This document shows positions 42,701 through 51,064 of a DNA stretch of 64,000 nucleotides, piece by piece. The notes under the pieces are model-generated. The model saw nothing but the letters and a program-made list of their open reading frames with translations, had not been told where the DNA came from and searched no databases. Origin of the DNA: Allocoprococcus sp004560705 (GTDB lineage: Bacteria; Bacillota; Clostridia; Lachnospirales; Lachnospiraceae); assembly GCF_052065755.1 (NCBI RefSeq), contig NZ_JBQHTK010000003.1:124001-188000 (forward strand). The letters are read 5' to 3'. The translations under genes and the position numbers were made by a program. How positions within the stretch are numbered: the first letter of the stretch is position 1; every line of letters starts with the position of its first letter.

Positions 42701-43070
42701 TTATGATACTGGCTGATTTTTCTTCACTGCCCGCTTCATTCGATTCGATCAGTCTCTGAACGACTTCCATACGCTGTTTGATCAGAAGTTTCCCGTGGAT
42801 GTCCGCCTGATAAAATAACAGGTCTTTTGCCGGATAATAACAGACATTCTCATCAAGGAAACGGTATTCCTCGTACATCTGTTTTGCCTTTTCTTCATTA
42901 GAAAGAACGATGAGTGTGCAAGGGCAGCCATCGCTAAGCGCATAAATCATATGAGTTTTTTGTGAAGTCACACATCCTGATAGCAGCAGCATTCCCGGTT
43001 TTTTCCGTTTCTCTTTGTATATTTCCTCAAACTCTGCCAATTCTCTCAGCGGGGCTGTAAATGCTTTCAT
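39705..43070 (-). CDS. mfd: Transcription-repair coupling factor Mfd
   Basis: Removes stalled RNA polymerase from damaged DNA and recruits UvrA. About 1121 residues from the ATG at 43068-43070 (MKAFTAPLRELAEFEEIY), nine bases after AAGGAG; the longer frame is rejected. Order: UvrB-like N-terminal region, RNA polymerase-interacting CarD/RID domain (FSDLKPGDYVVHENHGLGIY near residue 485), then RecG-like motor with Walker A CGDVGFGKTEIAIRAA, DEEQRFGV, TATPIPRTLHM, and the TRG motif, ending in the Mfd D7 domain. Directly follows pth. Confidence 0.98.
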   Translation of the reverse strand: MKAFTAPLRELAEFEEIYKEKRKKPGMLLLSGCVTSQKTHMIYALSDGCPCTLIVLSNEEKAKQMYEEYRFLDENVCYYPAKDLLFYQADIHGKLLIKQRMEVVQRLIESNEAGSEEKSASIITTFDALMDFLMPIEEIEACILTVENGREYRFEELTRKIAQLGYEREVQVEGPGQFAVRGGILDIYPLTEELPIRIEFWGDEVDSIRTFDVDSQRSVENLERIVIYPSEELKSDNNSVSFIDYFNVKNTNLFLDEPVRLIEVGTRIEEEVVNARKMRALADNEDREGTPEPLFYTTEEVVKKLNHFCSVGMCALENKCKPFLVKEQFHLQTQSVNPYNNSFEMLTHDLKRLKRNGYRVILLSGSRTRAKRLAEDLRDYDLSSYYNEDPMREVLPGEIMVCYGHAAVGYEYSMIKFVVISETDIFGKTKKKKKRKSYDGQKIQNFSDLKPGDYVVHENHGLGIYRGIEKIEVDKVTKDYMKISYADGGNLYILATQLDLIQKYASADAKKPKLNRLGGQEWKKTKTRVKGAVQQIAKDLVELYAARQEKEGFVYEKDTVWQKEFEEMFPFEETEDQLMAIEATKRDMESPKIMDRLICGDVGFGKTEIAIRAAFKAVQDGKQVVYLVPTTILAQQHYNTFVQRMKEFPVRVDLLCRFRTPAEQKKTLTDLTKGQVDILIGTHRVLSKDVQFKDLGLLIIDEEQRFGVQHKEKIKKLKENVDVLTLTATPIPRTLHMSLIGIRDMSVLEEAPMDRMPIQTYVMEYNDEMVREAIQRELSRQGQVYYVYNRVKDIADMTARIQALVPEANVAFAHGQMREHQLEHIMYDFINGEIDVLISTTIIETGLDISNVNTIIIHDADRMGLSQLYQLRGRVGRSNRMAYAFLLYKRDKLLKEVAEKRLAAIREFTDLGSGVKIAMRDLEIRGAGNLLGEEQHGHMEAVGYDLYCKMLNEAVRQQKGEIPEDTYTTTIDLNIDAFIPPTYIPNEYQKLDIYKRIAAIETEEEREDMLEELIDRFGEPPKKVQQLLTIAQIKAFAHSSYIIAIEQKGEDYQFTMYEKAKVSAQKIPVLLDKYKGALTFKVDVNPYFIYRKLRKTKKEKDEQVLENVKQIIADIHELIEE

Positions 43071-43108
43071 TTCCAATTGCTCCTTATTCTTTCTAAGCAA
43101 GGATCATT

Positions 43109-43690
43109 TTATTCATTATCCTTACGTTTCCTGTTATACTTGTTCATAGCCTGATCGATTTCTCCAGCTGTGATCATAGCCACCGCTTCCGCAGCACACT
43201 CAAAGCCTTCTTTTATCAATTCCCGATCTTCTTTTGAAAAACGGCCGAGCACATAATCTGCCAGATCGTATCCTTTCGGTTTTTCTCCGACTCCGACTTT
43301 AATCCGCTGGAAAACAGAAGTCCCCAGATTTGCTATAATGTTCTTTATTCCATTATGCCCACCCGCACTTCCTTTCTTACGGATTCGGAGCTGTCCCACA
43401 TCCAGGCTGATATCATCAAAAATAATCAGCAGTTCCGTTTCCGGATCCACTTTGTAATACTCGACCAGGCTTCTTACGCTTTCCCCACTCAGATTCATAT
43501 AGGTCTGTGGTTTTGCCAGGATCACTTTCTGCCCGCCAATGATTCCCTTTCCAATGTACGCTCTGTGTTTTTTTGTATCTACAGCTATATTATATTTTTC
43601 CGCAAGCAGATCTATCACATCAAATCCAACATTGTGTCGTGTTCCCTGATATTTATCATCCGGGTTTCCAAGTCCAACTATAACCAACAT
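43109..43690 (-). CDS. pth: Peptidyl-tRNA hydrolase
   Basis: Releases peptides from prematurely dropped peptidyl-tRNA. 193 residues from the ATG at 43688-43690 (MLVIVGLGNPDDKYQGTRHN), with AGAGGTG upstream. Catalytic His in TRHNVGFD, Asn10-type residue in GLGNP, LAKPQTYMNLSGESV, FDDISLDVGQLRIRKKGSAGGHNGIK. The pth-mfd pair is the usual order in Firmicutes. Confidence 0.97.
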   Translation of the reverse strand: MLVIVGLGNPDDKYQGTRHNVGFDVIDLLAEKYNIAVDTKKHRAYIGKGIIGGQKVILAKPQTYMNLSGESVRSLVEYYKVDPETELLIIFDDISLDVGQLRIRKKGSAGGHNGIKNIIANLGTSVFQRIKVGVGEKPKGYDLADYVLGRFSKEDRELIKEGFECAAEAVAMITAGEIDQAMNKYNRKRKDNE

Positions 43691-43842
43691 TTTAATCACC
43701 TCTGCATTTTTCTTGCTTTATGATACCAGACACTTTCTTTTTTGTCACGCCATAGAATGCATATTTTCCTGCATTCATTCATATATTGTGTTAAACAGCA
43801 TGCAACTGGATATTCAAAAAGAAATGTATTTGGGGGGTTTTC

Positions 43843-44274
43843 ATGAGTTCCAAAACCAAAATCATCGTCTTGCACATGAAAGAAATTATTTATACAGCAG
43901 TATTTGCTGTTTTCGGCATTTTGATCCTATGCCTGCTTTTCTTTATGTTTTCTTCTGGGAATGGCAAGCATAGCGATGTCCGTAAAACATATAATCCCGG
44001 TGTCTATACCTCTTCTGTTCATCTGAACAATACCGATTTGAATGTAGAAGTTGCTGTGGATGAGACCCGGATTCAGTCCATACGAATCAGCAATCTGGAT
44101 GAATCTGTTGCTGCCATGTATCCTCTTCTTCAACCGGCAATCGAAGAGATTGCCCAACAGATCTGTGACACACAATCACTTGAAAACATTGAACTGCCGT
44201 CCGACACTCCTTACACCTCACAGCTCCTCCTGAATGCCATCGACGAAGCGCTCAAAAAAGCCGTAGTTTCATGA
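43843..44274 (+). CDS. Membrane-anchored FMN-binding-like protein
   Basis: 143 residues. One membrane helix near residues 15-36 (IIYTAVFAVFGILILCLLFF), then an extracytoplasmic domain resembling PF04205 FMN-binding modules: NPGVYTSSVHLNNTDLNVEV, ESVAAMYPLL, and SDTPYTSQLLLNAIDEALKKA where functional modules have SGATxTS. The usual flavinylation Thr (S/T-G-A-T) is replaced by SDTPYTS, so covalent FMN attachment is doubtful. GGGGGG seven bases before the ATG. Stands alone on the plus strand. Confidence 0.75.
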   Translation: MSSKTKIIVLHMKEIIYTAVFAVFGILILCLLFFMFSSGNGKHSDVRKTYNPGVYTSSVHLNNTDLNVEVAVDETRIQSIRISNLDESVAAMYPLLQPAIEEIAQQICDTQSLENIELPSDTPYTSQLLLNAIDEALKKAVVS

Positions 44275-44284
44275 CTACGGCTTT
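44257..44284 (+). terminator. Terminator overlapping the end of the FMN-binding-like gene
   Basis: AAAGCCGTAGT, 6-base loop, ACTACGGCTTT: perfect 11-pair stem whose left arm is the last coding bases and the loop contains the stop codon. Confidence 0.75.
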
Positions 44285-44327
44285 ATCGGCTTTTCACCTG
44301 AAAATAACAAGAACATCTATTTTCTGA

Positions 44328-44591
44328 CTATCCTTCTACAATCAGATACTGTCCGTTCGGAAGTTCAAATACCTCAGAAGCATCTTCCAGCTCTTCATCG
44401 CTCATGCCTTCCACATCGGCTCCGCTTTCCTCAAAATATTCTCTTACTTCTCTGACAGAGTCAACAATCACTGCCATACAGTCCTCCAGAAATGCCTCTG
44501 CTTCTTCCAGTGTATCAGCCACCGGTTCATCGAATAATTGTGACTGCATCTTCAAAAACGTTCTCAGGCACTCCTCATCATACTCATACAT
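44328..44591 (-). CDS. Small acidic protein
   Basis: 87 residues, strongly acidic, no Lys-rich or hydrophobic segment: MYEYDEECLRTFLKMQSQLF start and a tail FELPNGQYLIVEG. Helical in most of its length. AAGGGAGGG lies before the ATG. I do not recognise a characterised family. Next to the HAD gene, on the same strand, 50 bases downstream. Confidence 0.8.
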   Translation of the reverse strand: MYEYDEECLRTFLKMQSQLFDEPVADTLEEAEAFLEDCMAVIVDSVREVREYFEESGADVEGMSDEELEDASEVFELPNGQYLIVEG

Positions 44592-44641
44592 TTCGATAAC
44601 CCTCCCTTTATCTCGATCGCGCTTATATTCTGCGCTTTGTA

Positions 44642-45292
44642 TTACAGGAATCTAAGCAGCTCATCAGCGTGGTCTATGGTCACATCAACCCCTGACCTCT
44701 CCAATATCTCTTTTGATCGGAATCCCCAGTTCACACCGACCGTAAAAACCTGCGCGTTCTTCCCGGTCTGAACGTCCACTTCTGAATCCCCCACATAGAT
44801 TACTTCATCTTTCTTGATTCCAAGGTCTTTTGTAATTTCAAAAAGTCCCGCCGGATCCGGCTTCTTCGGAAATCCGTCACGCTGTCCGCGTATCTCGTCA
44901 AACATCCCTCTGCCGAATATACTTTCAACTACGTCCACAGCCTGCTGATGCGGTTTGTTCGTAAATACTGCAATCGCAAGCCCACGGCTCTTCAGTTCCT
45001 CAAGAAGAGAAAGAATCCCTTCATACGGGGCAACATGATACGTACACTTTTCACTGAACACTCTGCCGAATATCTGCATTGCATCTTCGATCCTTTCAAG
45101 TTCCACATCTCCGGTTGCCCGAAGGGCACGTTCCACCAGACATCTGGCACCGTCTCCCACAAAGCCGCGACACTGCTCACGTGAAATCATCTTCACTCCC
45201 AATTGCTTCAAAGTCTCATTTACCGAATACCACAGGGAATCCAAAGTATCTGTCAGGGTTCCATCTAAATCAAAAATACATGCCTTATACAT
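44642..45292 (-). CDS. HAD-family hydrolase (phosphoglycolate phosphatase-like)
   Basis: 216 residues. HAD motifs: I, FDLDGTLTDTLDS (residues 6-18); II, VFTNKPHQ; III, KKPDP; IV, YVGDSEVDVQTGKNA. A helical cap follows motif I. This layout fits phosphoglycolate phosphatase (Gph) or pyrophosphatase PpaX; substrate cannot be decided. Confidence 0.9.
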   Translation of the reverse strand: MYKACIFDLDGTLTDTLDSLWYSVNETLKQLGVKMISREQCRGFVGDGARCLVERALRATGDVELERIEDAMQIFGRVFSEKCTYHVAPYEGILSLLEELKSRGLAIAVFTNKPHQQAVDVVESIFGRGMFDEIRGQRDGFPKKPDPAGLFEITKDLGIKKDEVIYVGDSEVDVQTGKNAQVFTVGVNWGFRSKEILERSGVDVTIDHADELLRFL

Positions 45293-45360
45293 TGCTGCTC
45301 TCCTTTTCTATGACTATAATAGTATGAACCCTGTCAAATTTCAATATAAAATTCGATTTT

Positions 45361-46143
45361 CTATTCTGTTTTCAAATATTGACGCATCAGACGCAGTGCA
45401 TTCTTTTCCAGACGGCTGACCTGCGCTTGAGAGATTCGGATTTCCCGTGCCACTTCCATCTGGGTTTTTCCCTCAAAAAAACGAAGCTGAATGATATACC
45501 TTTCTCTCTCGTCCAAATGTTCCATTGCCGCCTGCAGGGAAAGATCCTCCACCCATTTTTCCTCCCTGTTCTTTTTGTCACTGATCTGATCCATTACATA
45601 GAGCGCGTCTCCACTGTCATTATAGACCGGCTCATTCAAACTTACCGGCGCCTGGATCGCGTCCAGTGCATAGACGATTTCTTCCTTTGATATTCCAATT
45701 TCATCCGCTATTTCCTGAACTGTAGGTTCTTTCATATTTCTTTTCATGTAATTTTCTTTCGCATAGATCGCTTTATAAGCGGTATCACGCAAGGATCTGC
45801 TGACCCGTATTGAATTATTATCCCTCATATAGCGTCGGATCTCGCCAATGATCATTGGGACTGCATATGTTGAGAATTTCACCTCCAATTCCGGATTAAA
45901 ATTATTGATTGCCTTTATTAGCCCGATACAACCGATCTGGAACAGATCGTCCGGATTCTCGTTCGTGCTTCCGAAACGTTTGATCACACTGAGGACGAGG
46001 CGGAGATTTCCCTTGATATACTCTTCTTTTGCTGTCTCGTCACCTTCCTTAATTCTTGCAAACAAGGCATCTTTTTCCTCATCATTCAGAAGCGGAAGCT
46101 TTGCTGTATTTACTCCACAGATTTCAACCTTATTCAATGCCAT
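45361..46143 (-). CDS. sigG: Forespore sigma factor SigG
   Basis: Late forespore RNA polymerase sigma factor. 260 residues, AGGAGG upstream. The start MALNKVEICGVNTAKLPLL is the sigma-G signature that binds anti-sigma factors; region 2 holds NPDDLFQIGCIGLIKAINNF, region 4 the helix-turn-helix EGKTQMEVAREIRISQAQVSRLEKNAL. Unlike B. subtilis, where spoIIGA-sigE-sigG are contiguous, a beta-CASP gene on the other strand lies between sigE and sigG. Confidence 0.96.
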   Translation of the reverse strand: MALNKVEICGVNTAKLPLLNDEEKDALFARIKEGDETAKEEYIKGNLRLVLSVIKRFGSTNENPDDLFQIGCIGLIKAINNFNPELEVKFSTYAVPMIIGEIRRYMRDNNSIRVSRSLRDTAYKAIYAKENYMKRNMKEPTVQEIADEIGISKEEIVYALDAIQAPVSLNEPVYNDSGDALYVMDQISDKKNREEKWVEDLSLQAAMEHLDERERYIIQLRFFEGKTQMEVAREIRISQAQVSRLEKNALRLMRQYLKTE

Positions 46144-46178
46144 TTCAAGTATCCTCCTAACTCTTTCCAGCTAGTAGA

Positions 46179-46207
46179 ATTTTTCTCAAAACATATTTTA
46201 TTTATAC
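46179..46207 (-). promoter_or_regulatory. Possible sigma-F/sigma-G promoter of sigG
   Basis: Minus strand GTATA (46203-46207), 15-base spacer, GAGAAAAAT (46179-46187), close to the known sigma-F pattern GYATA-N15-GGnnAnAHT except G-to-A at the second base. It is placed just upstream of the sigG ribosome site. Low information in AT-rich DNA, so only suggestive. Confidence 0.4.
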
Positions 46208-46316
46208 AATTATAAACAAAATATAAAAAATATTAGTCCTTGACATAATAACTATTATTTTTTCTGAATTTATAGTATAATTAAGATAATAATTCTAACG
46301 AAATGAGGTTGAGCTT

Positions 46317-47933
46317 ATGAAGCTAACATTTATCGGTGCCGCCCACGAAGTCACTGGAAGCTGTCATTATCTTGAAGCCTGTGGTAAGCATATTCTGATC
46401 GACTGTGGTCTGGAACAGGGACCTGACCTTTATGAGAACCAGGACATTCCTGTTTCACCTTCCACGATTGATTATGTGTTGCTGACTCATGCGCATATCG
46501 ATCATTCAGGAAAGCTTCCTCTCCTTGTAAAAAATGGATTTAAGGGCGACATTGTCTCTACATTTGCTTCCGCAGATCTGTGCAGCATTATGCTCCGTGA
46601 CAGTGCACACATCCAGGTTGCCGAAGCTGAGTGGAGAAACAGAAAAGCACGCCGTTCAGGCGGCCCTATGTACGAACCACTCTACGATATGCAGGATGCC
46701 CAGAATACGATCATGCTACTTGCTCCTGTAGATTACAATCAGAGAATTCAGCTGTGTGAGGGAATCGATGTCCGCTTTACAGACATAGGTCATCTACTGG
46801 GTTCCGCCTGCATAGAGATATGGATCCATGAAAATGGCGTAGAAAAGAAAATCGTTTTTTCGGGCGATGTCGGCAATATCGACCAGCCTCTCATCCGTGA
46901 TCCCCAGAACGTCAGCGATGCAGATTATCTGGTCATTGAGTCTACATATGGTGATCGGATCCACGCTGCCGAGAAGCCGGATTACATTGGCGAACTCACA
47001 CGGATTCTCCGTGAAACCTTCGAACGTGGCGGCAATGTCGTGATTCCTTCATTTGCCGTAGGAAGAACTCAGGAGCTCCTGTATTTCTTCCGGGAGATCA
47101 AGGAGAAAAATCTTCTTCCAGAATACAGCAACTTTGAGGTCTATGTAGACAGCCCACTTGCGATCGATGCCACGACTGTATTCCAGAAGAATACTCATTC
47201 CTGCTTCGACGAGGAAGCTATGGCCCTCATCAATCAGGGTATAAACCCGCTCCTTTTCCCCGGGCTGAAAACGACCATTACAAGTGAGGAATCCAAATTA
47301 ATCAACTTTGATGATAAGCCAAAGGTGATTCTCTCTGCTTCCGGTATGTGTGAAGCAGGTCGTATTCGCCACCATCTGAAGCATAATCTATGGCGAAGAG
47401 AATGCACTGTCCTTTTTGTAGGATATCAGGCAGAAGGCACTCTGGGGCGAAAGCTTGTAGAAGGAGCCGACTGCGTGAAGCTGTTCGGCGAGAACATCGA
47501 AGTAAATGCTCATATCGAAATTCTCCAGGGAATCAGCGGTCATGCTGATATGAACGGACTCCTTAACTGGTTAGATGGATTCTCCAAAAAACCTTCACAC
47601 GTTTTTGTGGTTCATGGTGAAGATGCAGTAACGGATTCTTTTGCTCATACTATTACCGACCGGTTCCACATACCTGCATTTGCACCTTATTCCGGAGGCG
47701 CTGTAGATCTTGCAACCGATACCATCTTAAGCCCCGGAATCAAGATCCCCAAAAAGGCAGTCGAAAAACCTGCAAGGCAGCGTGCATCTGCTGCATTCGA
47801 GCGAGTGGTTGCCGCAGCGAAACGTCTCATGAATGTTGTGCTTAAGAACGAAGGTCTCGCCAATAAAGACCTTGCAAAATTTGAAACTCAGATTCAAAAT
47901 CTGGCAGATAAATGGGACAGAGATGATGTTTAA
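46317..47933 (+). CDS. Beta-CASP metallo-beta-lactamase RNase
   Basis: 538 residues. N-terminal MBL motifs GAAHEVTGSCHYLE, DCGLEQG, and HAHIDHSGKLP (metal ligands); beta-CASP domain with YVDSPLAIDATTVF, SASGMCEAGRIRHHLKHNL and C-terminal SGHADMNGLLNWLDGF plus VVHGE. Resembles YSH1/CPSF-73-like RNases of bacteria, distinct from RNase J because it lacks its C-terminal domain. An RNA-processing role is expected. Extra 60-residue Ala/Lys helix at the C-terminus. Only plus-strand gene between sigG and sigE. Confidence 0.92.
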   Translation: MKLTFIGAAHEVTGSCHYLEACGKHILIDCGLEQGPDLYENQDIPVSPSTIDYVLLTHAHIDHSGKLPLLVKNGFKGDIVSTFASADLCSIMLRDSAHIQVAEAEWRNRKARRSGGPMYEPLYDMQDAQNTIMLLAPVDYNQRIQLCEGIDVRFTDIGHLLGSACIEIWIHENGVEKKIVFSGDVGNIDQPLIRDPQNVSDADYLVIESTYGDRIHAAEKPDYIGELTRILRETFERGGNVVIPSFAVGRTQELLYFFREIKEKNLLPEYSNFEVYVDSPLAIDATTVFQKNTHSCFDEEAMALINQGINPLLFPGLKTTITSEESKLINFDDKPKVILSASGMCEAGRIRHHLKHNLWRRECTVLFVGYQAEGTLGRKLVEGADCVKLFGENIEVNAHIEILQGISGHADMNGLLNWLDGFSKKPSHVFVVHGEDAVTDSFAHTITDRFHIPAFAPYSGGAVDLATDTILSPGIKIPKKAVEKPARQRASAAFERVVAAAKRLMNVVLKNEGLANKDLAKFETQIQNLADKWDRDDV

Positions 47934-47949
47934 TCATCTCTGTTTTTTT
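47917..47949 (+). terminator. Terminator after the beta-CASP gene
   Basis: ACAGAGATGAT, 5-base loop, ATCATCTCTGT then seven T; the stop codon lies in the loop. Confidence 0.9.
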
Positions 47950-48685
47950 ATTCATAGCGCACCATTTCTCTGCGCAGCCTCTGCATAATTTTCTTTTCCA
48001 GACGCGAAATATAAGATTGAGAAATCCCAAGCATATCAGCCACTTCCTTCTGCGTTTTTTCCTCACCTCCCGGCATTCCCAGACCAAACCTCATCTGCAC
48101 GATGGTTCTCTCTCTGCTGGAAAGGCGGCTGACGGCCCGAAACAACACTTTTTTCTCCGCTTCATTTTCCATATCACGGTAGATCGTATCTTCTTCTGTT
48201 CCGAGAATATCGGAAAGCAGCAGCTCATTTCCATCCCAATCCACATTCAGCGGCTCATCGATGGAAACCTCCATCCTGGTCTTATTATTTCTGCGCAGGT
48301 ACATGAGAATCTCATTTTCTATGCAACGTGAGGCATAAGTTGCCAGCTTGATCTTTTTATCCGGATTAAACGTGTTGATTGCCTTAATAAGTCCGATCGT
48401 TCCGATCGAGATCAGATCCTCGACACCGACTCCTGTATTGTCGAATTTCTTGGCAATGTAGACGACCAGACGCAGATTATGCTCGATCAGCAGCTTCCTC
48501 GCCTTTTCTTCCGTCTCTGTTCCCAGCGCTTCAATCGCCTTCGCTTCTTCCTCTGCTTCCAACGGAGCCGGAAGAATATCCGAGCCGCCGATATAGTGTA
48601 CATCTTTTGTCTCCGGAAACAAAAATGTCCGGAATGTGGGTACCATTTTTAATTTAAACTGGTTTGGAACTGCAACTTTTATCAT
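47948..48685 (-). CDS. sigE: Mother-cell sigma factor SigE precursor
   Basis: First mother-cell sigma factor. 245 residues from the ATG at 48683-48685, ten bases after AGGAGG; that site overlaps the spoIIGA stop, so translation is coupled. The N-terminal ~25 residues before YIGGSDILPAPLEAEEE form the pro-sequence removed by SpoIIGA. Region 2: NTGVGVEDLISIGTIGLIKA; region 4: EEKTQKEVADMLGISQSYIS. Confidence 0.97.
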   Translation of the reverse strand: MIKVAVPNQFKLKMVPTFRTFLFPETKDVHYIGGSDILPAPLEAEEEAKAIEALGTETEEKARKLLIEHNLRLVVYIAKKFDNTGVGVEDLISIGTIGLIKAINTFNPDKKIKLATYASRCIENEILMYLRRNNKTRMEVSIDEPLNVDWDGNELLLSDILGTEEDTIYRDMENEAEKKVLFRAVSRLSSRERTIVQMRFGLGMPGGEEKTQKEVADMLGISQSYISRLEKKIMQRLRREMVRYE

Positions 48686-48699
48686 CAATTTTACTCCTC

Positions 48700-49491
48700 C
48701 TAACAATCCTCGGGATGCAATATCACATCATAATTTCCATCATTAAACCGTTCCTGTGCCGAAATTCCGAACAGCGGATATTCTATGATTTTCTCGCGCT
48801 TTCCATGAATGCACATTTTATCGATGGTAAATACTGGCAATACACTTTCATTTTCCTGGATCGTGCAATAAGGAATGTATCTGATATATTGTATTTTTTC
48901 CTGTTCCGTCAATTCTTTCATTGCTTTTTTATCAATTATATGTACTGGCTTACAGCTCAGCGTATCACAAAGACTATTTCCACTATCGATTACTGCCCGG
49001 AATGTACAAACCCTTTCCCGGAAATATAATGTCACTTTGCATCTGCTTTCCTGGAATTTCCACATCATCTCAAGAAAATCCATCACTCTGCACAGCAGAT
49101 AATAGCTGCACACTGTAATCGAAAAGCAAAGTACTCCCTCCCGAAAGAATTCACCCATGTACGGCCTGATCCATGTCATAATTCCTCCCATCAGAAAACT
49201 GACAATGTAAAGCAGGATCCATTCCCTGATAAACTCCGAAACGCATGCAGGTCTCAGCGAAACGATCAACATACAGGAATTCACTAATAAATGCATAATC
49301 AGAATCTTGACCGCCGGATACATCGGAATACACATTAAAACACTGACTGAAAACGCTCCCGCAAATGCTCCCAACAGCACATATCCATGTGTGGCAGTAC
49401 ATTTCAATGCTCTTTTTACCGCCAGGAGAATCAGATAATCCATCGAAAAATTGACCAGAAAAAATACATCTAAATATATTTCATACTGCAC
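48700..49491 (-). CDS. spoIIGA: Sigma-E processing protease SpoIIGA
   Basis: Membrane aspartic protease that cleaves pro-sigma-E after a signal from the forespore. 263 residues: five membrane helices in the first 145 residues, then a soluble domain with the catalytic motif DSGNSLCD near 165 (D-S-G-N). Starts MQYEIYLDVFFLVNFSMDY. Operon with sigE. Upstream lie Spo0A boxes and a promoter with the long spacer expected for spoIIG. Confidence 0.95.
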   Translation of the reverse strand: MQYEIYLDVFFLVNFSMDYLILLAVKRALKCTATHGYVLLGAFAGAFSVSVLMCIPMYPAVKILIMHLLVNSCMLIVSLRPACVSEFIREWILLYIVSFLMGGIMTWIRPYMGEFFREGVLCFSITVCSYYLLCRVMDFLEMMWKFQESRCKVTLYFRERVCTFRAVIDSGNSLCDTLSCKPVHIIDKKAMKELTEQEKIQYIRYIPYCTIQENESVLPVFTIDKMCIHGKREKIIEYPLFGISAQERFNDGNYDVILHPEDC

Positions 49492-49543
49492 GTTTTTCCC
49501 TCTTTCTTTTGAATCAAATCGATTTGGTACTCAAGCAAACCTT

Positions 49544-49576
49544 ATTATAGACAATCGTCCCCTCAGATTTTGTCAA
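49544..49576 (-). promoter_or_regulatory. spoIIG promoter with long spacer
   Basis: Minus strand TTGACA (49571-49576), 21-base spacer, TATAAT (49544-49549). Both hexamers are perfect, but the spacer is four bases longer than normal. In B. subtilis the spoIIG promoter has a 22-base spacer and needs phosphorylated Spo0A. The 0A box overlaps the -35. Confidence 0.75.
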
Positions 49577-49645
49577 ACAGTGAGGAGCGTTCTTATTTTC
49601 ACTCGACACCACTAAACACAGGAATTCGGAATGACTTTTGTCAAA
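49569..49645. promoter_or_regulatory. Two Spo0A boxes upstream of spoIIGA
   Basis: TTTGTCAAA at 49569-49577 and 49637-49645, both exact matches to the 0A-box consensus TTTGTCRAA. The first overlaps the spoIIG -35, the second lies about 65 bases above it. A weaker TGTCGAG on the other strand is between them. Confidence 0.72.
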
Positions 49646-49683
49646 TTTTCACAAAAAAGGCTGTCGTATAAATGAGCATAAAA

Positions 49684-49714
49684 AAAGACGCAACATAAAA
49701 TATGTTGCGTCTTT
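49684..49714 (-). terminator. Terminator of ftsZ and the division cluster
   Basis: AAAGACGCAACATA, loop of three, TATGTTGCGTCTTT; on the minus strand seven T in a row follow. Lies 17 bases past the ftsZ stop codon. Confidence 0.92.
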
Positions 49715-49730
49715 CGACAAAAATATAAAA

Positions 49731-50933
49731 TTATTTCTTAAAGAAATCCGGAATCTTAATAGACTGCTCTTTTACATTGCTTGCCGGCTTTCTCGGTGTC
49801 TGAAACTGAGGCATCGTTCCGTTACCGGTACCTTGCTGGTAATTTCTTGTATTGTAAAGCGGTCTCTCCATACCATAGTCGTTCTTCGGCATCGCCTGCG
49901 TTGTTCCTCCCATAGAACCTGCGCCTGAAAGCATACTGGATTTATGTTCCAGTCTGGACTGCAATTTGGATGCAGTTCCTCCCACACTGTGAAGTCCGGT
50001 CGCAATTACGGTAATCGTTGCTTCATCTGACTTAGAATCATCGTACATAGCACCAAAGATAATATTCGCTTCTTCTCCTGCGAGATCCTGTACATATTCA
50101 GCCGCATCACTTGCATCCATAAGAGTGATGTCTCCGGAAATATTGATAATTACATGAGAAGCCCCTGCAATTGTCGTCTCAAGCAACGGGCTGGCAACAG
50201 CCTGTTTAACAGCTTCCAATGCCTTGTCATCGCCTTTGCCCTGACCGATACCGATATGTGCAATTCCTTTGTCTGTCATGACAGTCTGAACATCCGCAAA
50301 GTCAAGGTTGATAAGTGACGGTACGTTGATCAAGTCGGTAATACCCTGAATACCCTGCTGAAGGACTTCATCTGCTTTCTTCAGTGCTTCCGGCATTGTT
50401 GTTCGTCTATCAACGATCTCAAGAAGTTTATCATTCGGGATAACAATCAATGTATCAACATTCTCTTTTAATTTTTCAATTCCTGCAAGCGCATTGTTCA
50501 TTCTTGTTTTTGATTCGAAACGGAATGGTTTCGTAACAACACCTACAGTAAGCGCTCCCTGCTCTTTCGCAATACGTGCTACAACAGGCGTTGCACCGGT
50601 TCCGGTTCCGCCTCCCATACCACAGGTTACAAATACCATATCTGCACCCTTCAGTGCTGCTGAAATCTCTTCCGCACTTTCTTCTGCTGCCTTCTCACCG
50701 ATCTCCGGTTTTGCTCCCGCGCCAAGTCCTTTGGTAAGCTTGTCTCCAATCTGCATCAGAGTCGGTGCCTTACAGAGCTGAAGTGCCTGCTTATCTGTAT
50801 TGATTGCAATAAATTCAACACCTGCAATCTGTTCGTCGATCATACGGTTCACAGCATTATTTCCACCGCCGCCAACACCAATTACGATTATTTTTGCTGC
50901 TGCTTCTGATTCGTTTGTCTTAATTTCTAACAA
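49731..50933 (-). CDS. ftsZ: Cell division protein FtsZ
   Basis: Tubulin-like GTPase that forms the division ring. 400 residues with a TTG start (MLEIKTNESEAAAK), eight bases after AGGAGG. Motifs: GVGGGGNNAVNRM, tubulin signature GGGTGTGATPVVA, NVDTLIVIPNDKLL, T7-loop NLDFADVQTVM. The C-terminal linker is followed by the conserved peptide IKIPDFFKK, which binds FtsA or SepF. ftsA is not next to it. Confidence 0.98.
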   Translation of the reverse strand: MLEIKTNESEAAAKIIVIGVGGGGNNAVNRMIDEQIAGVEFIAINTDKQALQLCKAPTLMQIGDKLTKGLGAGAKPEIGEKAAEESAEEISAALKGADMVFVTCGMGGGTGTGATPVVARIAKEQGALTVGVVTKPFRFESKTRMNNALAGIEKLKENVDTLIVIPNDKLLEIVDRRTTMPEALKKADEVLQQGIQGITDLINVPSLINLDFADVQTVMTDKGIAHIGIGQGKGDDKALEAVKQAVASPLLETTIAGASHVIINISGDITLMDASDAAEYVQDLAGEEANIIFGAMYDDSKSDEATITVIATGLHSVGGTASKLQSRLEHKSSMLSGAGSMGGTTQAMPKNDYGMERPLYNTRNYQQGTGNGTMPQFQTPRKPASNVKEQSIKIPDFFKK

Positions 50934-51064
50934 GAGTTTCTCCTCCTTTGTCTCCTTATTATATTATACACCCAATATGTCCAATATACGATTAGCTATA
51001 TATCAACTATAATATAGTTTTTTTTCCAAAATATCAATAGAATTTTGTATATTTTTCTAATTTT

